32,552 nt of DNA from Chloroflexi bacterium UBA5189 (GCA_002413045.1 DHWF01000040.1:1-32552); one strand, 5' to 3'. Numbered from the stretch's first letter, positions 14,557 to 23,071 are shown. Translations and numbers: made by a program. The notes: generated by a model from the letters alone, not told the origin.

Positions 14557-16410
14557 ATGGTGATGGCCGCCATGGGCGCCCTCGGCGGGGGCGACGCCCT
14601 CGAGATCGTTGTCGCCCTCAAGGACCTGACGACCATCGGCTTCGCCAAGGTCCGGTCCGAGATCACCGCGACAGAGGCCAAGGCCAATTCGACGAACCTC
14701 TCGGGCTTCTCGAAGTCGGCCAACGCCGCCGAGGCCGATGCCGCGAAGCTCGCCGGCAAGGCGGGCGGCGGGGGCATCGGGGGCCTCGGCTCCTCATTCG
14801 GCGGACTCGTCAGCCCAGCCGGCCTCGCCATCGGCGCGATCACCGCCGTCGTCGTCGCCGGCGATGAGGCCGCCAAGAAGTACCAGGCGCACCAGGTCGC
14901 GGTCGACGGCCTGACGACCGCGCTGAACCAGAACGTGCCGGCCTGGAAGAGCCAGCAAGGCGCCATCGACGCTGCAGTCGAGAGCAGCACCAAGCTCGGC
15001 TTCACCGACACTGAGACGGTCACGGCGATGACCGGCCTCGTCGCGGCCACGGGCGACGTGACCAAGGCGACGCAGATCCTCTCGGCCGCCCAGGATCTCG
15101 CGCGGTTCAAGAAGATCTCGCTCCAGGACGCCACTGAGGCGCTGACTAAGGTCGAGGCAGGCTCGTACCGGATCCTCAAGTCCCTCGGCATCGAGCTCCC
15201 CAAGAACGCGACCCAGACCGAGGCCCTCGCCGCGGTCCAGAAGCTCGCCGGCGGTCAGGCCCAGACCTACGCCAACTCGGACCTCGGGGCCGTCGCCATC
15301 GCGTCAGCGAAGGTCGACGACGCCCAGGAGAAGATGGGCGCGGGCTTCTCGAAGCTCGAGGCCGTCATCCTGCCGGCCGTCGCCGATGCGGTCGGCACCG
15401 TCGGCGACGAGTTCGATGCGCTCGGCAAGACGTTCGACAAAACCGTGCCGCCAGCCACCAAGCTCAACTCGATCGTCGCCGTCTTCAATGACCTCGGCGG
15501 CAAGAACATCCCGATCGTCGGCGGCATGATCGGCCAGCTCAACGACGTCGCCGACGCAGAGACCGCGGCCGCGGCCGCGGCGTTGACCCACGGCGACGAG
15601 CTCGATGCCCTCCGCACGTCGGTCGTCGGCCTCACCGACAGCGAATCGCTCCACAACGACGTCGCGCTCGAGACGGCCGACGACATCGCCAAGATCGCGC
15701 GCGTCGCGGACATCGCGGCGGCGGCAATCCCACAGCTCAGCAACGCGATCGGCGACGAGCTGTTCGGGAAGGCGATCACGGCCGGCCATATCCAGCAGCT
15801 CAAGGACGCAAACAAGGAGCTCGAGAAGCAGCGCGACCAGGTCAAGCTGAACTCACCGAAGTGGATCGAGCTCACCGGCCAGATTGCGGACAACAACAAG
15901 TCGCTGATGACGCTGCAGCTCACCCAGGCCGAGGCCCAGGGACCGAAGGCTGCGATCGCGTACCTCGAGAAGCTCAAGGCCAAGTACGGCGACGCTGACG
16001 GCTCGATCATGCGGCTGATCACTGACGAGAAGGCCCAGATCCCCGTCGCCGGCGCCCTGCTGCAGCAGCTCACCAAGATCGGCAGCTTCTCGGCGAAGTT
16101 CTCGGGCAAGACGATCCCGCTGTTCGCCGCCGGCGGCCAGTACGCCGCGAACATGCCTCGGATCGTCGGCGAGGACGGGCCCGAGCTCGACATCCCGGAC
16201 CACTCAGGCACGATCGTCCCGAAGTCGGGCTGGGGCCAGTTCGCGACACCGGCGCTCCTCCCGGCCTCGACCGGTCGTGGCGGCGGAGGAGCCACGAGCA
16301 CGATCGTCCACACCCACATCTACCTCGACGGCCGCCAGATCGCGGAGGTCGTTGACACGCACCGCTACCGTTCGGACGCGCTCGCGCCGACGTCGACCCG
16401 GGGCTATTGA
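14557..16410 (+). CDS. Tail tape measure protein
   Basis: 617 residues from ATG 14557. The early region has Gly-rich hydrophobic stretches (GGGIGGLGSSFGGLVSPAG and AIGAITAVVVAGDEAAKK) able to insert into a membrane. The long helical middle contains VDGLTTALNQNVPAWKSQQG and AQDLARFKKISLQDATEALT, marks of lambda-type tape measures. The C-terminus carries the recurrent FAAGGQYAANMPRIVGEDGP and LDIPDHSGTIVPKSG. It sets tail length and exits during DNA injection. At roughly 0.15 nm per residue this would give a short tail of about 90 nm. There is no peptidoglycan hydrolase domain. Confidence 0.92.
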   Translation: MVMAAMGALGGGDALEIVVALKDLTTIGFAKVRSEITATEAKANSTNLSGFSKSANAAEADAAKLAGKAGGGGIGGLGSSFGGLVSPAGLAIGAITAVVVAGDEAAKKYQAHQVAVDGLTTALNQNVPAWKSQQGAIDAAVESSTKLGFTDTETVTAMTGLVAATGDVTKATQILSAAQDLARFKKISLQDATEALTKVEAGSYRILKSLGIELPKNATQTEALAAVQKLAGGQAQTYANSDLGAVAIASAKVDDAQEKMGAGFSKLEAVILPAVADAVGTVGDEFDALGKTFDKTVPPATKLNSIVAVFNDLGGKNIPIVGGMIGQLNDVADAETAAAAAALTHGDELDALRTSVVGLTDSESLHNDVALETADDIAKIARVADIAAAAIPQLSNAIGDELFGKAITAGHIQQLKDANKELEKQRDQVKLNSPKWIELTGQIADNNKSLMTLQLTQAEAQGPKAAIAYLEKLKAKYGDADGSIMRLITDEKAQIPVAGALLQQLTKIGSFSAKFSGKTIPLFAAGGQYAANMPRIVGEDGPELDIPDHSGTIVPKSGWGQFATPALLPASTGRGGGGATSTIVHTHIYLDGRQIAEVVDTHRYRSDALAPTSTRGY

Positions 16411-18428
16411 TGGTCGTCGTCGGCCTGGCCACCGGCGCGATCTCGACCGCGCCGGTGGCGATGTCGATCCAGGTCAACGGGGTCGAGTACGCCGACCACC
16501 GGATGAACCCCGCGGCAGCGTCCGTCGACATCAGCTCGATCCGGATCAGCCAGGACATCCGCGGCAACGCCACCTGCAGCTTCGACATCATCGACAAGCT
16601 GGGCACGCTCGGGACGCTCCCGATGTGGTGCGACGTGGCGATCTGGGACGGCTACGTGTCGCTGCTCACCAACATCGGACCCTTCAACGCCGCCGGTCCC
16701 GACGCGATGCCGTGGCCGAACGGGTACCTGTTCAAGGGCATGCTCGTTGACCAGCAGCAGAAGCCGGCCTACGGCATCGGCCAGATCATCACGGTCGACT
16801 GCGTCGACTTCGGCTTGTTGCTCGACCGGACGTTCATCCCGGCCTGGTCGAACGTCGCGAGCAACGGCGCCGGCGGTTTCTTCGCGGGCGGCCCCGTCCA
16901 GCTACCCGCGCTGCTGAGCGCGCTGCAGGCGTATGGCCTCCCGGCCGACGTCAATATCAACTCGGACTTCATGGTCTACGCGGGCGAAGTGGTCGGCGCC
17001 CTGAACGCTCCGCAGGGCGACACGCCGCGCGGCCTCATCGACATGTTCCTCAACGCGGCGCTCGTCACGGTGCCGAGCGGGTCGCGGGACTACTTCGTCT
17101 GGGTGACGCCCCAGGGGTACCTGTTCTGCGCACCGCCCGGCTTCCTCTCCACGGTCGGCCGCGTCCTGTTCCAGACCGTCGGGCCGGTCAACGTGTACGG
17201 CGGCTATGTCTCGCGGTCGCTGATCACCGACAGCGTCACCGGCGGCCCCGACTCCAACGCGCAACTCATCTGGGATACGCCCGGGCTCGTTGGGTACTGG
17301 CGGCTCGACGAGACGCACGGCGCGGTGGCGTACAGCCGAATGGGCATGACCTGGCAGCAGGTCCAGAACGGCAACTCCCCGCCCGTCTATCAGCTGCTCG
17401 ACAACGGACTCGACGCGGGCACGTTCACCGGCGGGCCGTCGCTCGCGCAGAAGATCGGCCTCAGCGTCACCGGCGAGGCAACGAGCGGCGTCGTCGCCCT
17501 GGTCGCCGCCAGCTCGCAGTACGTCACGGTCCCGAGCTCGCCCCGGATCGCCCTCGGCGACACGATCACGTTCGAGTGTTGGGTCGCGCGCAGCACGGCG
17601 ACCGCGCAGGGGATCATGAACCTCGGGGCGGGCTCGCTCCAGGTCGTCTGGAATGCCGACGGGTCGGTGTCGGGCCAGAAGGCCGGCACCGGCGACTTCA
17701 TGAAGAGCACGACGACGATCCCGTCGGACAGCTCGTTCCATCACGTCGTGGTCGTCAAGACTCCGGGCGCCGCGGCGATCTACATCGATGGCGTGAGCGT
17801 CGGCGGGGCCTATACGCCTCAGACGCTCAGCGTCTCGTCGAGCGCGCTCGAGATGGGTCGCCAGCAGGGCGGCACGAACTACCTCAACGGCTGGCTCGGG
17901 CGCTGCGCCCTCTACGCGACGGCCATTGCCGCCCAGGATGCCATCGCCCACTACCGGGCGCGGGCCATTGTCATCGGGACGACGAAGGGCGAGGACCTGG
18001 TTCTCGAGACCGACGGGACGCAGGGCGAGTCCGCGGTCTGGGATCCGACATCGGGTCGGTTCATCTACATCGATGCCGCGGCGGGTCTCGATCGCGGCGT
18101 CCAGTCGGCCTATCGCCAGCTCGCGACGACGGCGCTTCCTCCGGGCGTATCGGCCAAGGCATATCTGGGTCCGAAGGCCACCCGTATCCGGGGCCAGGTG
18201 GTCGTGACCGGACGCGAGGCGTTCCGGCTCGGCGAGCCGATCGGACTGACCAACAGCGCCGAGGATCAGGTCGCGACTGCGCTCCTGATCTACGGCATCG
18301 ACACCGCGTTCATCTCGGGCACCGGGCTCCGCAAGAACACCCTGCGATTCGGTAGTGCGACGGCGATCGGATCGAAGCCCTCGGCCGCTCGCCAGCTCGG
18401 CGCCCGCCTCGCCAAGTCCGGCATCTGA
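16410..18428 (+). CDS. Tail-tip protein with LamG-like domain
   Basis: 672 residues from ATG 16410 (a TTG at 16407 is in frame). The N-terminal part resembles distal tail/baseplate proteins: SSIRISQDIRGNATCSFDII and GQIITVDCVDFGLLLDR. Residues about 290-520 form a concanavalin/LamG-like beta sandwich: PGLVGYWRLDE, SSQYVTVPSSPRIALGDTIT, HHVVVVKTPGAAAIYIDG and YLNGWLGRCALYATAIAAQD. The final 150 residues return to a baseplate-like fold. LamG-like domains bind sugars or proteins, so this is a candidate receptor-recognition protein at the tail tip. Confidence 0.82.
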   Translation: MVVVGLATGAISTAPVAMSIQVNGVEYADHRMNPAAASVDISSIRISQDIRGNATCSFDIIDKLGTLGTLPMWCDVAIWDGYVSLLTNIGPFNAAGPDAMPWPNGYLFKGMLVDQQQKPAYGIGQIITVDCVDFGLLLDRTFIPAWSNVASNGAGGFFAGGPVQLPALLSALQAYGLPADVNINSDFMVYAGEVVGALNAPQGDTPRGLIDMFLNAALVTVPSGSRDYFVWVTPQGYLFCAPPGFLSTVGRVLFQTVGPVNVYGGYVSRSLITDSVTGGPDSNAQLIWDTPGLVGYWRLDETHGAVAYSRMGMTWQQVQNGNSPPVYQLLDNGLDAGTFTGGPSLAQKIGLSVTGEATSGVVALVAASSQYVTVPSSPRIALGDTITFECWVARSTATAQGIMNLGAGSLQVVWNADGSVSGQKAGTGDFMKSTTTIPSDSSFHHVVVVKTPGAAAIYIDGVSVGGAYTPQTLSVSSSALEMGRQQGGTNYLNGWLGRCALYATAIAAQDAIAHYRARAIVIGTTKGEDLVLETDGTQGESAVWDPTSGRFIYIDAAAGLDRGVQSAYRQLATTALPPGVSAKAYLGPKATRIRGQVVVTGREAFRLGEPIGLTNSAEDQVATALLIYGIDTAFISGTGLRKNTLRFGSATAIGSKPSAARQLGARLAKSGI

Positions 18429-18437
18429 GGTCCACGA

Positions 18438-18833
18438 ATGCCCACCTACAAGTACGAGATCGAGACCGCCCGGAAGCTGACCGAGCCTGAGAAGGCTGAG
18501 CTCCGTGCGGTCCTGGACCGGGCGTGGGCCGGCATGCAGCGCGCCGACGAGCGCGCGGCCGCCCTGGCAAAGACGATCCACACCCGGCACCTCAAGCGAC
18601 TCGAGCTGTGGGAGCGGTTCCCCGAGGGTCATAAGAAGGCCGGCGCCTACATCCATCCGGTCCACGACCCCGCCTTCCTGGTGCCCCACCTGCAGTGCTC
18701 GGACTGCTCGAGGACGCTCGTCGGCTACGGCTCCGCCGGCGGGCTCGCCTGCCCGGAAGTGGCCCGGCATCCCGACGCGGCGAAAACGGCGTGCCACGCA
18801 ACGTGCGTGATCGAATGCGGCGAGAAGGGATGA
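18438..18833 (+). CDS. Hypothetical tail-region protein, Cys-rich C-terminus
   Basis: 131 residues from ATG 18438. The first half is a long charged helix (RKLTEPEKAELRAVLDRAW onward). The second half has six or seven cysteines arranged CSDC, ACPE, ACHATC and ECGEKG, with nearby His residues, suggesting a zinc-stabilised module. No family is recognised. It may be a small tail or accessory protein. Its codon bias matches the neighbours, and only three bases separate it from the next ATG. Confidence 0.65.
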   Translation: MPTYKYEIETARKLTEPEKAELRAVLDRAWAGMQRADERAAALAKTIHTRHLKRLELWERFPEGHKKAGAYIHPVHDPAFLVPHLQCSDCSRTLVGYGSAGGLACPEVARHPDAAKTACHATCVIECGEKG

Positions 18834-18836
18834 CCG

Positions 18837-19460
18837 ATGCCTGAGAGCCTGATCGCGCTCACGCCCGGATCCGGCGCCAAGAACGCCCGGACGTTCAGCC
18901 GATCGATCCTGTCCAACACCGTCGAGGAGCAGGCGTTCTTCCTGGCCGAGCCGAACATGGCGGCCTACGAGTTCGACTCGGCGGCGATCTCGGCGGCCAC
19001 GGCCGCCTCGCACATGCTCCAGATCATGGCCGGCGGCTCGCTGAACCTGTACATCCGCTGGATCGCCATCTGGCAGCTCGGTCTCGCGACCGCGGCGGCT
19101 ATCGACGAGATCGACATCTTCCGACTGACGACCGCCGGGACCGGCGGCGGCGGGGTCGTGGCCGCGCCCATCGACACGTCCGACGCTGCCGCGGGCGCGG
19201 CCGGCATGACGCTGCCGACCGTGAAGGGCACCGAGGGTGTGCTCGTGCATCGCTTCAGCATCCAGTGGACCCAGACGATCGCGGCGCAGAGCGGCGGCAG
19301 GGAGTCCTCGCTCATCGGCTTCGTCGATTTCGAGAAGCTCAGGGGGAAGGCGCTCCGGGTCCCGCTCGGCGCGACCAACGGCATCGCGGTCAAGAACGTC
19401 ACCGCTCGCGCCGCCGCGACCGCGTTTGTCATCGCGGCCATCGGGGAAGCGCCCTTCTGA
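18837..19460 (+). CDS. Probable minor virion protein (distal tail)
   Basis: 207 residues from ATG 18837. The sequence is beta-rich: GGSLNLYIRWIAIWQLGLAT, IDEIDIFRLTTAGTGGGGV, then ALRVPLGATNGIAVKNVTA. The phrase LTTAGTGGG...PIDTSDAAAGAA...LPTVKGTEG resembles, from memory, uncharacterised proteins in phage tail-fibre regions that fold as a single beta sandwich. I infer a structural role at the tail tip. The stop and the next start overlap as TGATG. Confidence 0.65.
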   Translation: MPESLIALTPGSGAKNARTFSRSILSNTVEEQAFFLAEPNMAAYEFDSAAISAATAASHMLQIMAGGSLNLYIRWIAIWQLGLATAAAIDEIDIFRLTTAGTGGGGVVAAPIDTSDAAAGAAGMTLPTVKGTEGVLVHRFSIQWTQTIAAQSGGRESSLIGFVDFEKLRGKALRVPLGATNGIAVKNVTARAAATAFVIAAIGEAPF

Positions 19461-20050
19461 TGCCGGCGCCGGCCGGCAAGCTGCGCGGCACGCTCGGCGA
19501 GGTCGCGATCATCACGAAGGCTGGTATCCCGCTCGATACCGACTTCAACGCGCCCCAGGACGGGATGCTCGTCCTGGACACCAGCGTGCCGGTCACGCTC
19601 TGGGCTCGCAGCACGACGTGGCGACCGATCGCCTCGGGCGCGATCTACACCGAGGCCACCGCCAACGTCGCGTCGGCCGCGCTCACCGAGGACACGGCCG
19701 ACGTCGTCCTGACCGCGAGCTCGTCGATCGTCTGCGACGGCATCAGCGCGATCGAGATCACCTTCTGGGCCTTCTCGGTGCGGCCTGACGCGACCACCGC
19801 CGCCCGCAGCGTGAACTTCTACCTGTACGAGGACGGCGCCTCGATCGGTCGCGTCGGCCTGGCCGCCACGGCGGCCCTCGGCTCCGACAACAAGCCGACC
19901 ATGATCCGCCGCCGCTTCGTCCCGACCGCCGGCACGCACACCTACAGCATTCGGACCGCGGTGAACGCCGGCACCGCGCTGATCTCGGCTGGCCCTGCCG
20001 GCCACGCCGCGGACGACCCGATGTTCCTCTCGATCAAGCGCGCCGCGTAG
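19460..20050 (+). CDS. Probable distal tail or fibre protein
   Basis: 196 residues from ATG 19460, overlapping the previous stop. The N-terminal 60 residues are short strands (EVAIITKAGIPLDTDFNAP and MLVLDTSVPVTLWAR). The rest has a jelly-roll-like alternation: DVVLTASSSIVCDGISAIEI, ARSVNFYLYEDGASIGRVG and RRRFVPTAGTHTYSIRTAVN. This composition is common in fibre tips and receptor-binding proteins. It closes the tail gene block. No enzymatic motif is visible. Confidence 0.65.
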   Translation: MPAPAGKLRGTLGEVAIITKAGIPLDTDFNAPQDGMLVLDTSVPVTLWARSTTWRPIASGAIYTEATANVASAALTEDTADVVLTASSSIVCDGISAIEITFWAFSVRPDATTAARSVNFYLYEDGASIGRVGLAATAALGSDNKPTMIRRRFVPTAGTHTYSIRTAVNAGTALISAGPAGHAADDPMFLSIKRAA

Positions 20051-20061
20051 GGGAGGCTTCC

Positions 20062-20097
20062 ATGCGAGCTGTCCATGATCCCCGAGACACCGAATGA
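20062..20097 (+). other. Possible 11-codon leader ORF before LuxR-type gene
   Basis: GGGAGG (20051-20056) is ideally placed for ATG 20062, not for the LuxR-type gene at ATG 20075, which would be 18 bases away. The ORF from 20062 encodes only MRAVHDPRDTE and stops at 20095-20097, inside the downstream gene. It could couple or limit translation of the regulator. Alternatively the regulator start has been disturbed by an indel. Confidence 0.3.
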
Positions 20098-20467
20098 CGA
20101 CCCTTCTCGCGTGGTTGACGAAGTGAGCCGCGCCAACCAGCGCCGGGGCGATCTGGCCGGCATGACGCTGGCCCGATGCGAGCGGGACACGCTCGTTGCC
20201 TTCGTCAACGGCGGTTCAGAGCGCGAAGCTGCCGCCCTGCGCGGCGTCTCTATTTGGACGGTCGAGAACCAACTGCGGACTGTCCGCGAGAAGCTCGGCG
20301 CCCGAAACACGACGCACGCCGTGGCCCTCGCCTTCTCGGAGCTCGGACCGCGCTATCGCGTGAGCCCACGCCGCCGACTCATGGCGCCCCTGATGCCCGT
20401 CCATGCCATCCCGGCGTCCGTTGGTAGGCTTTCCGTCGGGCAGCCGGACCCTGGGCGGGCCTCATGA
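20075..20467 (+). CDS. LuxR/GerE-type helix-turn-helix protein
   Basis: 130 residues if started at ATG 20075. Residues 33-90 are a GerE-type DNA-binding domain: ARCERDTLVAFVNGGSEREA, AALRGVSIWTVENQLRTV and REKLGARNTTHAVALAFSEL. The second stretch holds the turn and recognition helix. No receiver or autoinducer domain is present. The C-terminal 35 residues are basic and Pro-rich. It lies between the tail and lysis genes, so it may time lysis or late expression (inference). The stop overlaps the following ATG (ATGA). Confidence 0.75.
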   Translation: MIPETPNDDPSRVVDEVSRANQRRGDLAGMTLARCERDTLVAFVNGGSEREAAALRGVSIWTVENQLRTVREKLGARNTTHAVALAFSELGPRYRVSPRRRLMAPLMPVHAIPASVGRLSVGQPDPGRAS

Positions 20468-21432
20468 CCTCGCCAGCGATCAACGGCTGGGCCCTGCCGC
20501 CCTTCGTGTGCGAGAAGGAGCCCGGTACCGACGACGACTGCGTGTTCTGCACGGGCGTCGCCGAGAAGCTGGCGCACGATCCAGGCTCGGTGCCGGCGAC
20601 GCTGGCCGAGGCGGAGGCCATCCGAGCGGCCGCGGGCATACCCGCCGGGCCAGCCGGCAGCGACGACCTGATCCGGGGCTGCAACGCCCGCTACGGCTGG
20701 GCGCCGACGCTCGTGGCTCCCGGGTTCACGGCGCTGTGGGCGGCCCTGCAGCCCGGCGTCTGCGCCGGCGCCTCGGGCGATCCGGCCGACGCGCCGGGCA
20801 CGCCCTTTGCCCGGTTCGTGACCGAGCGCATCGGCCACCGCGTCTTCGTCGGCCGCTACGACACCACCGATCGCGTCTGGCTGATCGACCCCGAAGGTCC
20901 GGCTGACGGCACCTATCACGGCCAGTGGGCCACCAAGGCCGACCTGGCGCTCTTCGTCAAGAACGGCAACAGCCACACGGTCACGACGATGGCCAGGGAG
21001 GACGACATGAAGATCGGCAAGATCGTGGGCACCGATTACAAGGCCATCAACGGCATCCTGCGGGCGGCGCCCGACACCACGCTGCCGGCGATCGTGAAGC
21101 TCGCGGCGGGCGCGATCGTCCGCTCGATCGCCCAGGTCGGCGTGCCGGGCAGCTTGTACGCCTGGTGCATGACCGAATACAACGGCGCGCCGGCGTACCT
21201 CGTCGCCAAGAAGATCGCCGACGGCAGCACGCCCGACTGGGCGCCGGTCGTACCGCTCGACCCGGCCGTCGATGCGGGCCTCTCCGACTACATCGCCCGA
21301 AAGCCCGCGCCGTCGACCGGCGCAACGCCTGAGCAGGTAGCAGCCGCCGTCCTTGCCGCCCGTCAGAAGCAGTACGACGCCGACCTCGCCGCGGCCAACG
21401 CGGATCCGGTGAGCATCGGCCCGCGGCCGTAG
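20464..21432 (+). CDS. Cysteine-peptidase-like protein, candidate lysin
   Basis: 322 residues from ATG 20464. The first 165 residues look like a papain/C39-type fold. Cys26 or Cys29 is in TDDDCVFCTGVAEKLAHDP, His125 in ERIGHRVFVGRYD and Asp142 in VWLIDPEGP, and GTYHGQWATKADLALFV closes the domain. The second half (from about residue 185) begins MKIGKIVGTDYKAINGILRA and ends in a helical Ala-rich segment. The second half might bind the cell wall. It occupies the place where an endolysin is expected and no canonical amidase or muramidase is present, so a lytic role is plausible but unproven. Confidence 0.65.
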   Translation: MTSPAINGWALPPFVCEKEPGTDDDCVFCTGVAEKLAHDPGSVPATLAEAEAIRAAAGIPAGPAGSDDLIRGCNARYGWAPTLVAPGFTALWAALQPGVCAGASGDPADAPGTPFARFVTERIGHRVFVGRYDTTDRVWLIDPEGPADGTYHGQWATKADLALFVKNGNSHTVTTMAREDDMKIGKIVGTDYKAINGILRAAPDTTLPAIVKLAAGAIVRSIAQVGVPGSLYAWCMTEYNGAPAYLVAKKIADGSTPDWAPVVPLDPAVDAGLSDYIARKPAPSTGATPEQVAAAVLAARQKQYDADLAAANADPVSIGPRP

Positions 21433-21440
21433 TCCAGCAG

Positions 21441-21839
21441 GTGACGATCGAGCAGTTCATCCTCGCCGCGGTCATCGGCATCGCCGGCGCGGGCGGTGCA
21501 GCCCTGATCTCGGCCTTCGCCAGCAAGCGGTGGGGAACCGGCACGTTGGCGAAGGAGGTCGACGAGCAGGAAGGCAAGCTCATCGTCACGCTCCAGGGCC
21601 AGATCACGGCCGCAGAGCGCAGCGCCGCCCAGGCGAACGACCGGGCCGAGGCCGCCGAGAAGAAGGCCGACGGCACCGAGGCTCGACGCCAGGCGTGCGA
21701 GACCGAGATCGACCGGCTCAAGCGCGCCCTGACCCTCACCGAGGGCGAGCTCCTCGACCTGTACCGACGCACCGGCACGGTTGCCCCGCGAGGCCTCATC
21801 AGCCGGCACGCCGACCACAAGCGGGAGGACAGCCAGTGA
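21441..21839 (+). CDS. Membrane-anchored coiled-coil protein (lysis region)
   Basis: 132 residues from GTG 21441. One N-terminal transmembrane helix (FILAAVIGIAGAGGAALISA) precedes a long charged coiled coil of about 70 residues rich in Ala, Glu, Lys and Gln (for example AAERSAAQANDRAEAAEKKA). This layout resembles small phage lysis proteins such as holin-associated or i-spanin-like proteins. A spanin role would need a diderm host, and the sequence does not settle that. It overlaps the next gene by GTGA. Confidence 0.6.
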   Translation: MTIEQFILAAVIGIAGAGGAALISAFASKRWGTGTLAKEVDEQEGKLIVTLQGQITAAERSAAQANDRAEAAEKKADGTEARRQACETEIDRLKRALTLTEGELLDLYRRTGTVAPRGLISRHADHKREDSQ

Positions 21840-22165
21840 GCGAGGTCCTCGCCGCCCTGACGTTCGGCAACCTGTTGCTGTCGGTCGTCGCGGGCCTCTT
21901 CGCGGGCCTGTACCTCGCCAGGTTCCACCCAGCCGCGACCAATCGCACCGCGATCTTCCGGGCCGCGGAGCTCTGCGCTCTCGGCACGATCCTGTACTGG
22001 GGGCGGATCGCGTTCGCCACCGCGGCAAATCAGGGTGACGTCGCCCGGGTCATTGCCGGCTGGCTGCTGTGGGTCCTGTTCTCGGCGTTCGTCGCCCTCG
22101 GCGCCGTGGCCGGCGCGTGGATCCGCGCTCGCCGGGTACGAGATCGTGCGACATCGGCACCCTAG
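21836..22165 (+). CDS. Three-helix membrane protein, holin-like
   Basis: 109 residues from GTG 21836, overlapping the previous stop and preceded by GGGAGG. Three hydrophobic segments are clear: LTFGNLLLSVVAGLFAGLYL, AAELCALGTILYWGRIAFAT and VIAGWLLWVLFSAFVALGAV. A basic tail follows (RARRVRDRATSAP). Three transmembrane helices with a positive C-terminus fit a class I holin, but other phage membrane proteins share this design. The better holin candidate by similarity may be the gene at 22478. Confidence 0.6.
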   Translation: MSEVLAALTFGNLLLSVVAGLFAGLYLARFHPAATNRTAIFRAAELCALGTILYWGRIAFATAANQGDVARVIAGWLLWVLFSAFVALGAVAGAWIRARRVRDRATSAP

Positions 22166-22460
22166 CCGATCGCGGCTCAAGTGCCGTGACATCCCGAGCG
22201 CCTCGGGCATCGGGGTCTGTCTGCAGCCGATCAGTCACGGCGATGACCTACACCCGGCCGGATTCATCATCGGCCACGACGTCGCCGGCGAGCCCTTCCG
22301 GTGCGAGAGCGGCCTGACGATCGACGACGTCCACTTCCCGCACAAGTGGTCGATGACCGGCTCGCTCGCGAAGGGCGACCTGACGATCGATCCCTCGATC
22401 GCCTGCACCACGCATCCGAGCTTCCACGCCTTCGTCCAGCAGGCTCGCTGGACGGGCTGA
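22146..22460 (+). CDS. Small Cys/His protein, DUF6527-like pattern
   Basis: 104 residues if started at GTG 22146, overlapping the previous gene by 20 bases with only a weak ribosome site. The C-terminal half is distinctive: RCESGLTIDDVHFPHKWSM, GSLAKGDLTIDPSIACTTH and PSFHAFVQQARW. The WxxxGsl...LTIxPSI...CxxH.FV pattern resembles small phage proteins of the DUF6527 type, which may bind a metal. The function is unknown. This identification is tentative. Confidence 0.55.
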   Translation: MRHRHPSRSRLKCRDIPSASGIGVCLQPISHGDDLHPAGFIIGHDVAGEPFRCESGLTIDDVHFPHKWSMTGSLAKGDLTIDPSIACTTHPSFHAFVQQARWTG

Positions 22461-22477
22461 CATCGAACGGAGGATCC

Positions 22478-22774
22478 ATGGACGGACTCACCATCGCCCA
22501 GCTCACCACCGTCGCCGGCATCGCCACCGCGACGACGCTCGCGTCCGAGCTCTTCTGGCACACGGCTGCCGTCGCTGCCGCCGTCAAGGACCGCTTCGGG
22601 CCGGCCGTCGCCGTCGGCATCGGCATCATCCTCGGGATCCTCGCGGGCGTCCTGCTCGGCCAGGGTCAGCTCGACCTCGCCCAGGACGTCGTGAACGGCG
22701 TCGTCGGCGGCTTCGCCGCGATGGGCATCCACGACACGTTCCTGAGCCCGGTCACCCCGGCGGGCGCGCCCTGA
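22478..22774 (+). CDS. Probable holin
   Basis: 98 residues from ATG 22478, with a strong CGGAGG site upstream. A first amphipathic or membrane helix (LTTVAGIATATTLASELFWH) leads to a clear transmembrane stretch, VAVGIGIILGILAGVLLGQG, and a third hydrophobic stretch, VVNGVVGGFAAMGIHDTFL. The size, the two to three helices and the place near the end of the lysis region match phage holins that permeabilise the cytoplasmic membrane. The stop overlaps the next ATG as TGATG. Confidence 0.65.
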   Translation: MDGLTIAQLTTVAGIATATTLASELFWHTAAVAAAVKDRFGPAVAVGIGIILGILAGVLLGQGQLDLAQDVVNGVVGGFAAMGIHDTFLSPVTPAGAP

Positions 22775-23034
22775 TGGGCACTCTCGAGGGCGAGCCCGTC
22801 CTCATTCGCGTCGAGGGCGGCCACATCCACCGCGCCGTCCGGGTCGGTGGCGCGCTCCTCTCATTCGAGTCGTGCAACCTCGACGACGCGATCGCGAAGC
22901 ACGAGATCGACGCCGACGAGGTCGCCAACGCCGAACCGTTCGAGCTATGCGAGCAGCCGAGCTGCTTCCCGCGGACCGGCTTGCTTCCCGCCGCCGGCCT
23001 CGTCACCGACGCCCCGGTCCCAGCCACCGAATAG
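22774..23034 (+). CDS. Small hypothetical protein ending the late operon
   Basis: 86 residues from ATG 22774. The fold looks like a short beta unit (VLIRVEGGHIHRAVRVGGAL) followed by a helix (NLDDAIAKHEIDADEVANAE). Two cysteines are in FELCEQPSCFP. No known family is recognised. It is the last + strand gene before the intrinsic terminator and overlaps the holin-like gene by TGATG, so it is co-transcribed with the lysis genes. Confidence 0.65.
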   Translation: MGTLEGEPVLIRVEGGHIHRAVRVGGALLSFESCNLDDAIAKHEIDADEVANAEPFELCEQPSCFPRTGLLPAAGLVTDAPVPATE

Positions 23035-23036
23035 CC

Positions 23037-23060
23037 CAGCGCCGACCTCCATCGGCGCTG
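23037..23060 (+). repeat. Perfect hairpin after the late operon
   Basis: CAGCGCCGA (23037-23045) pairs completely with TCGGCGCTG (23052-23060) around a six-base loop. It has no T-run, so it is probably not a terminator itself. It may protect mRNA ends or assist the terminator that follows 12 bases later. Confidence 0.6.
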
Positions 23061-23071
23061 CCGCCTCTCAC

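Noticed and set aside
16902..19250. Very long minus-strand open frame opposite the tail-tip genes
   Set aside because: The absence of stops is expected on the antisense of GC-biased codons. The composition is Arg/Gly/Asp-rich, and the + strand has a clear tail protein with a LamG-like domain.
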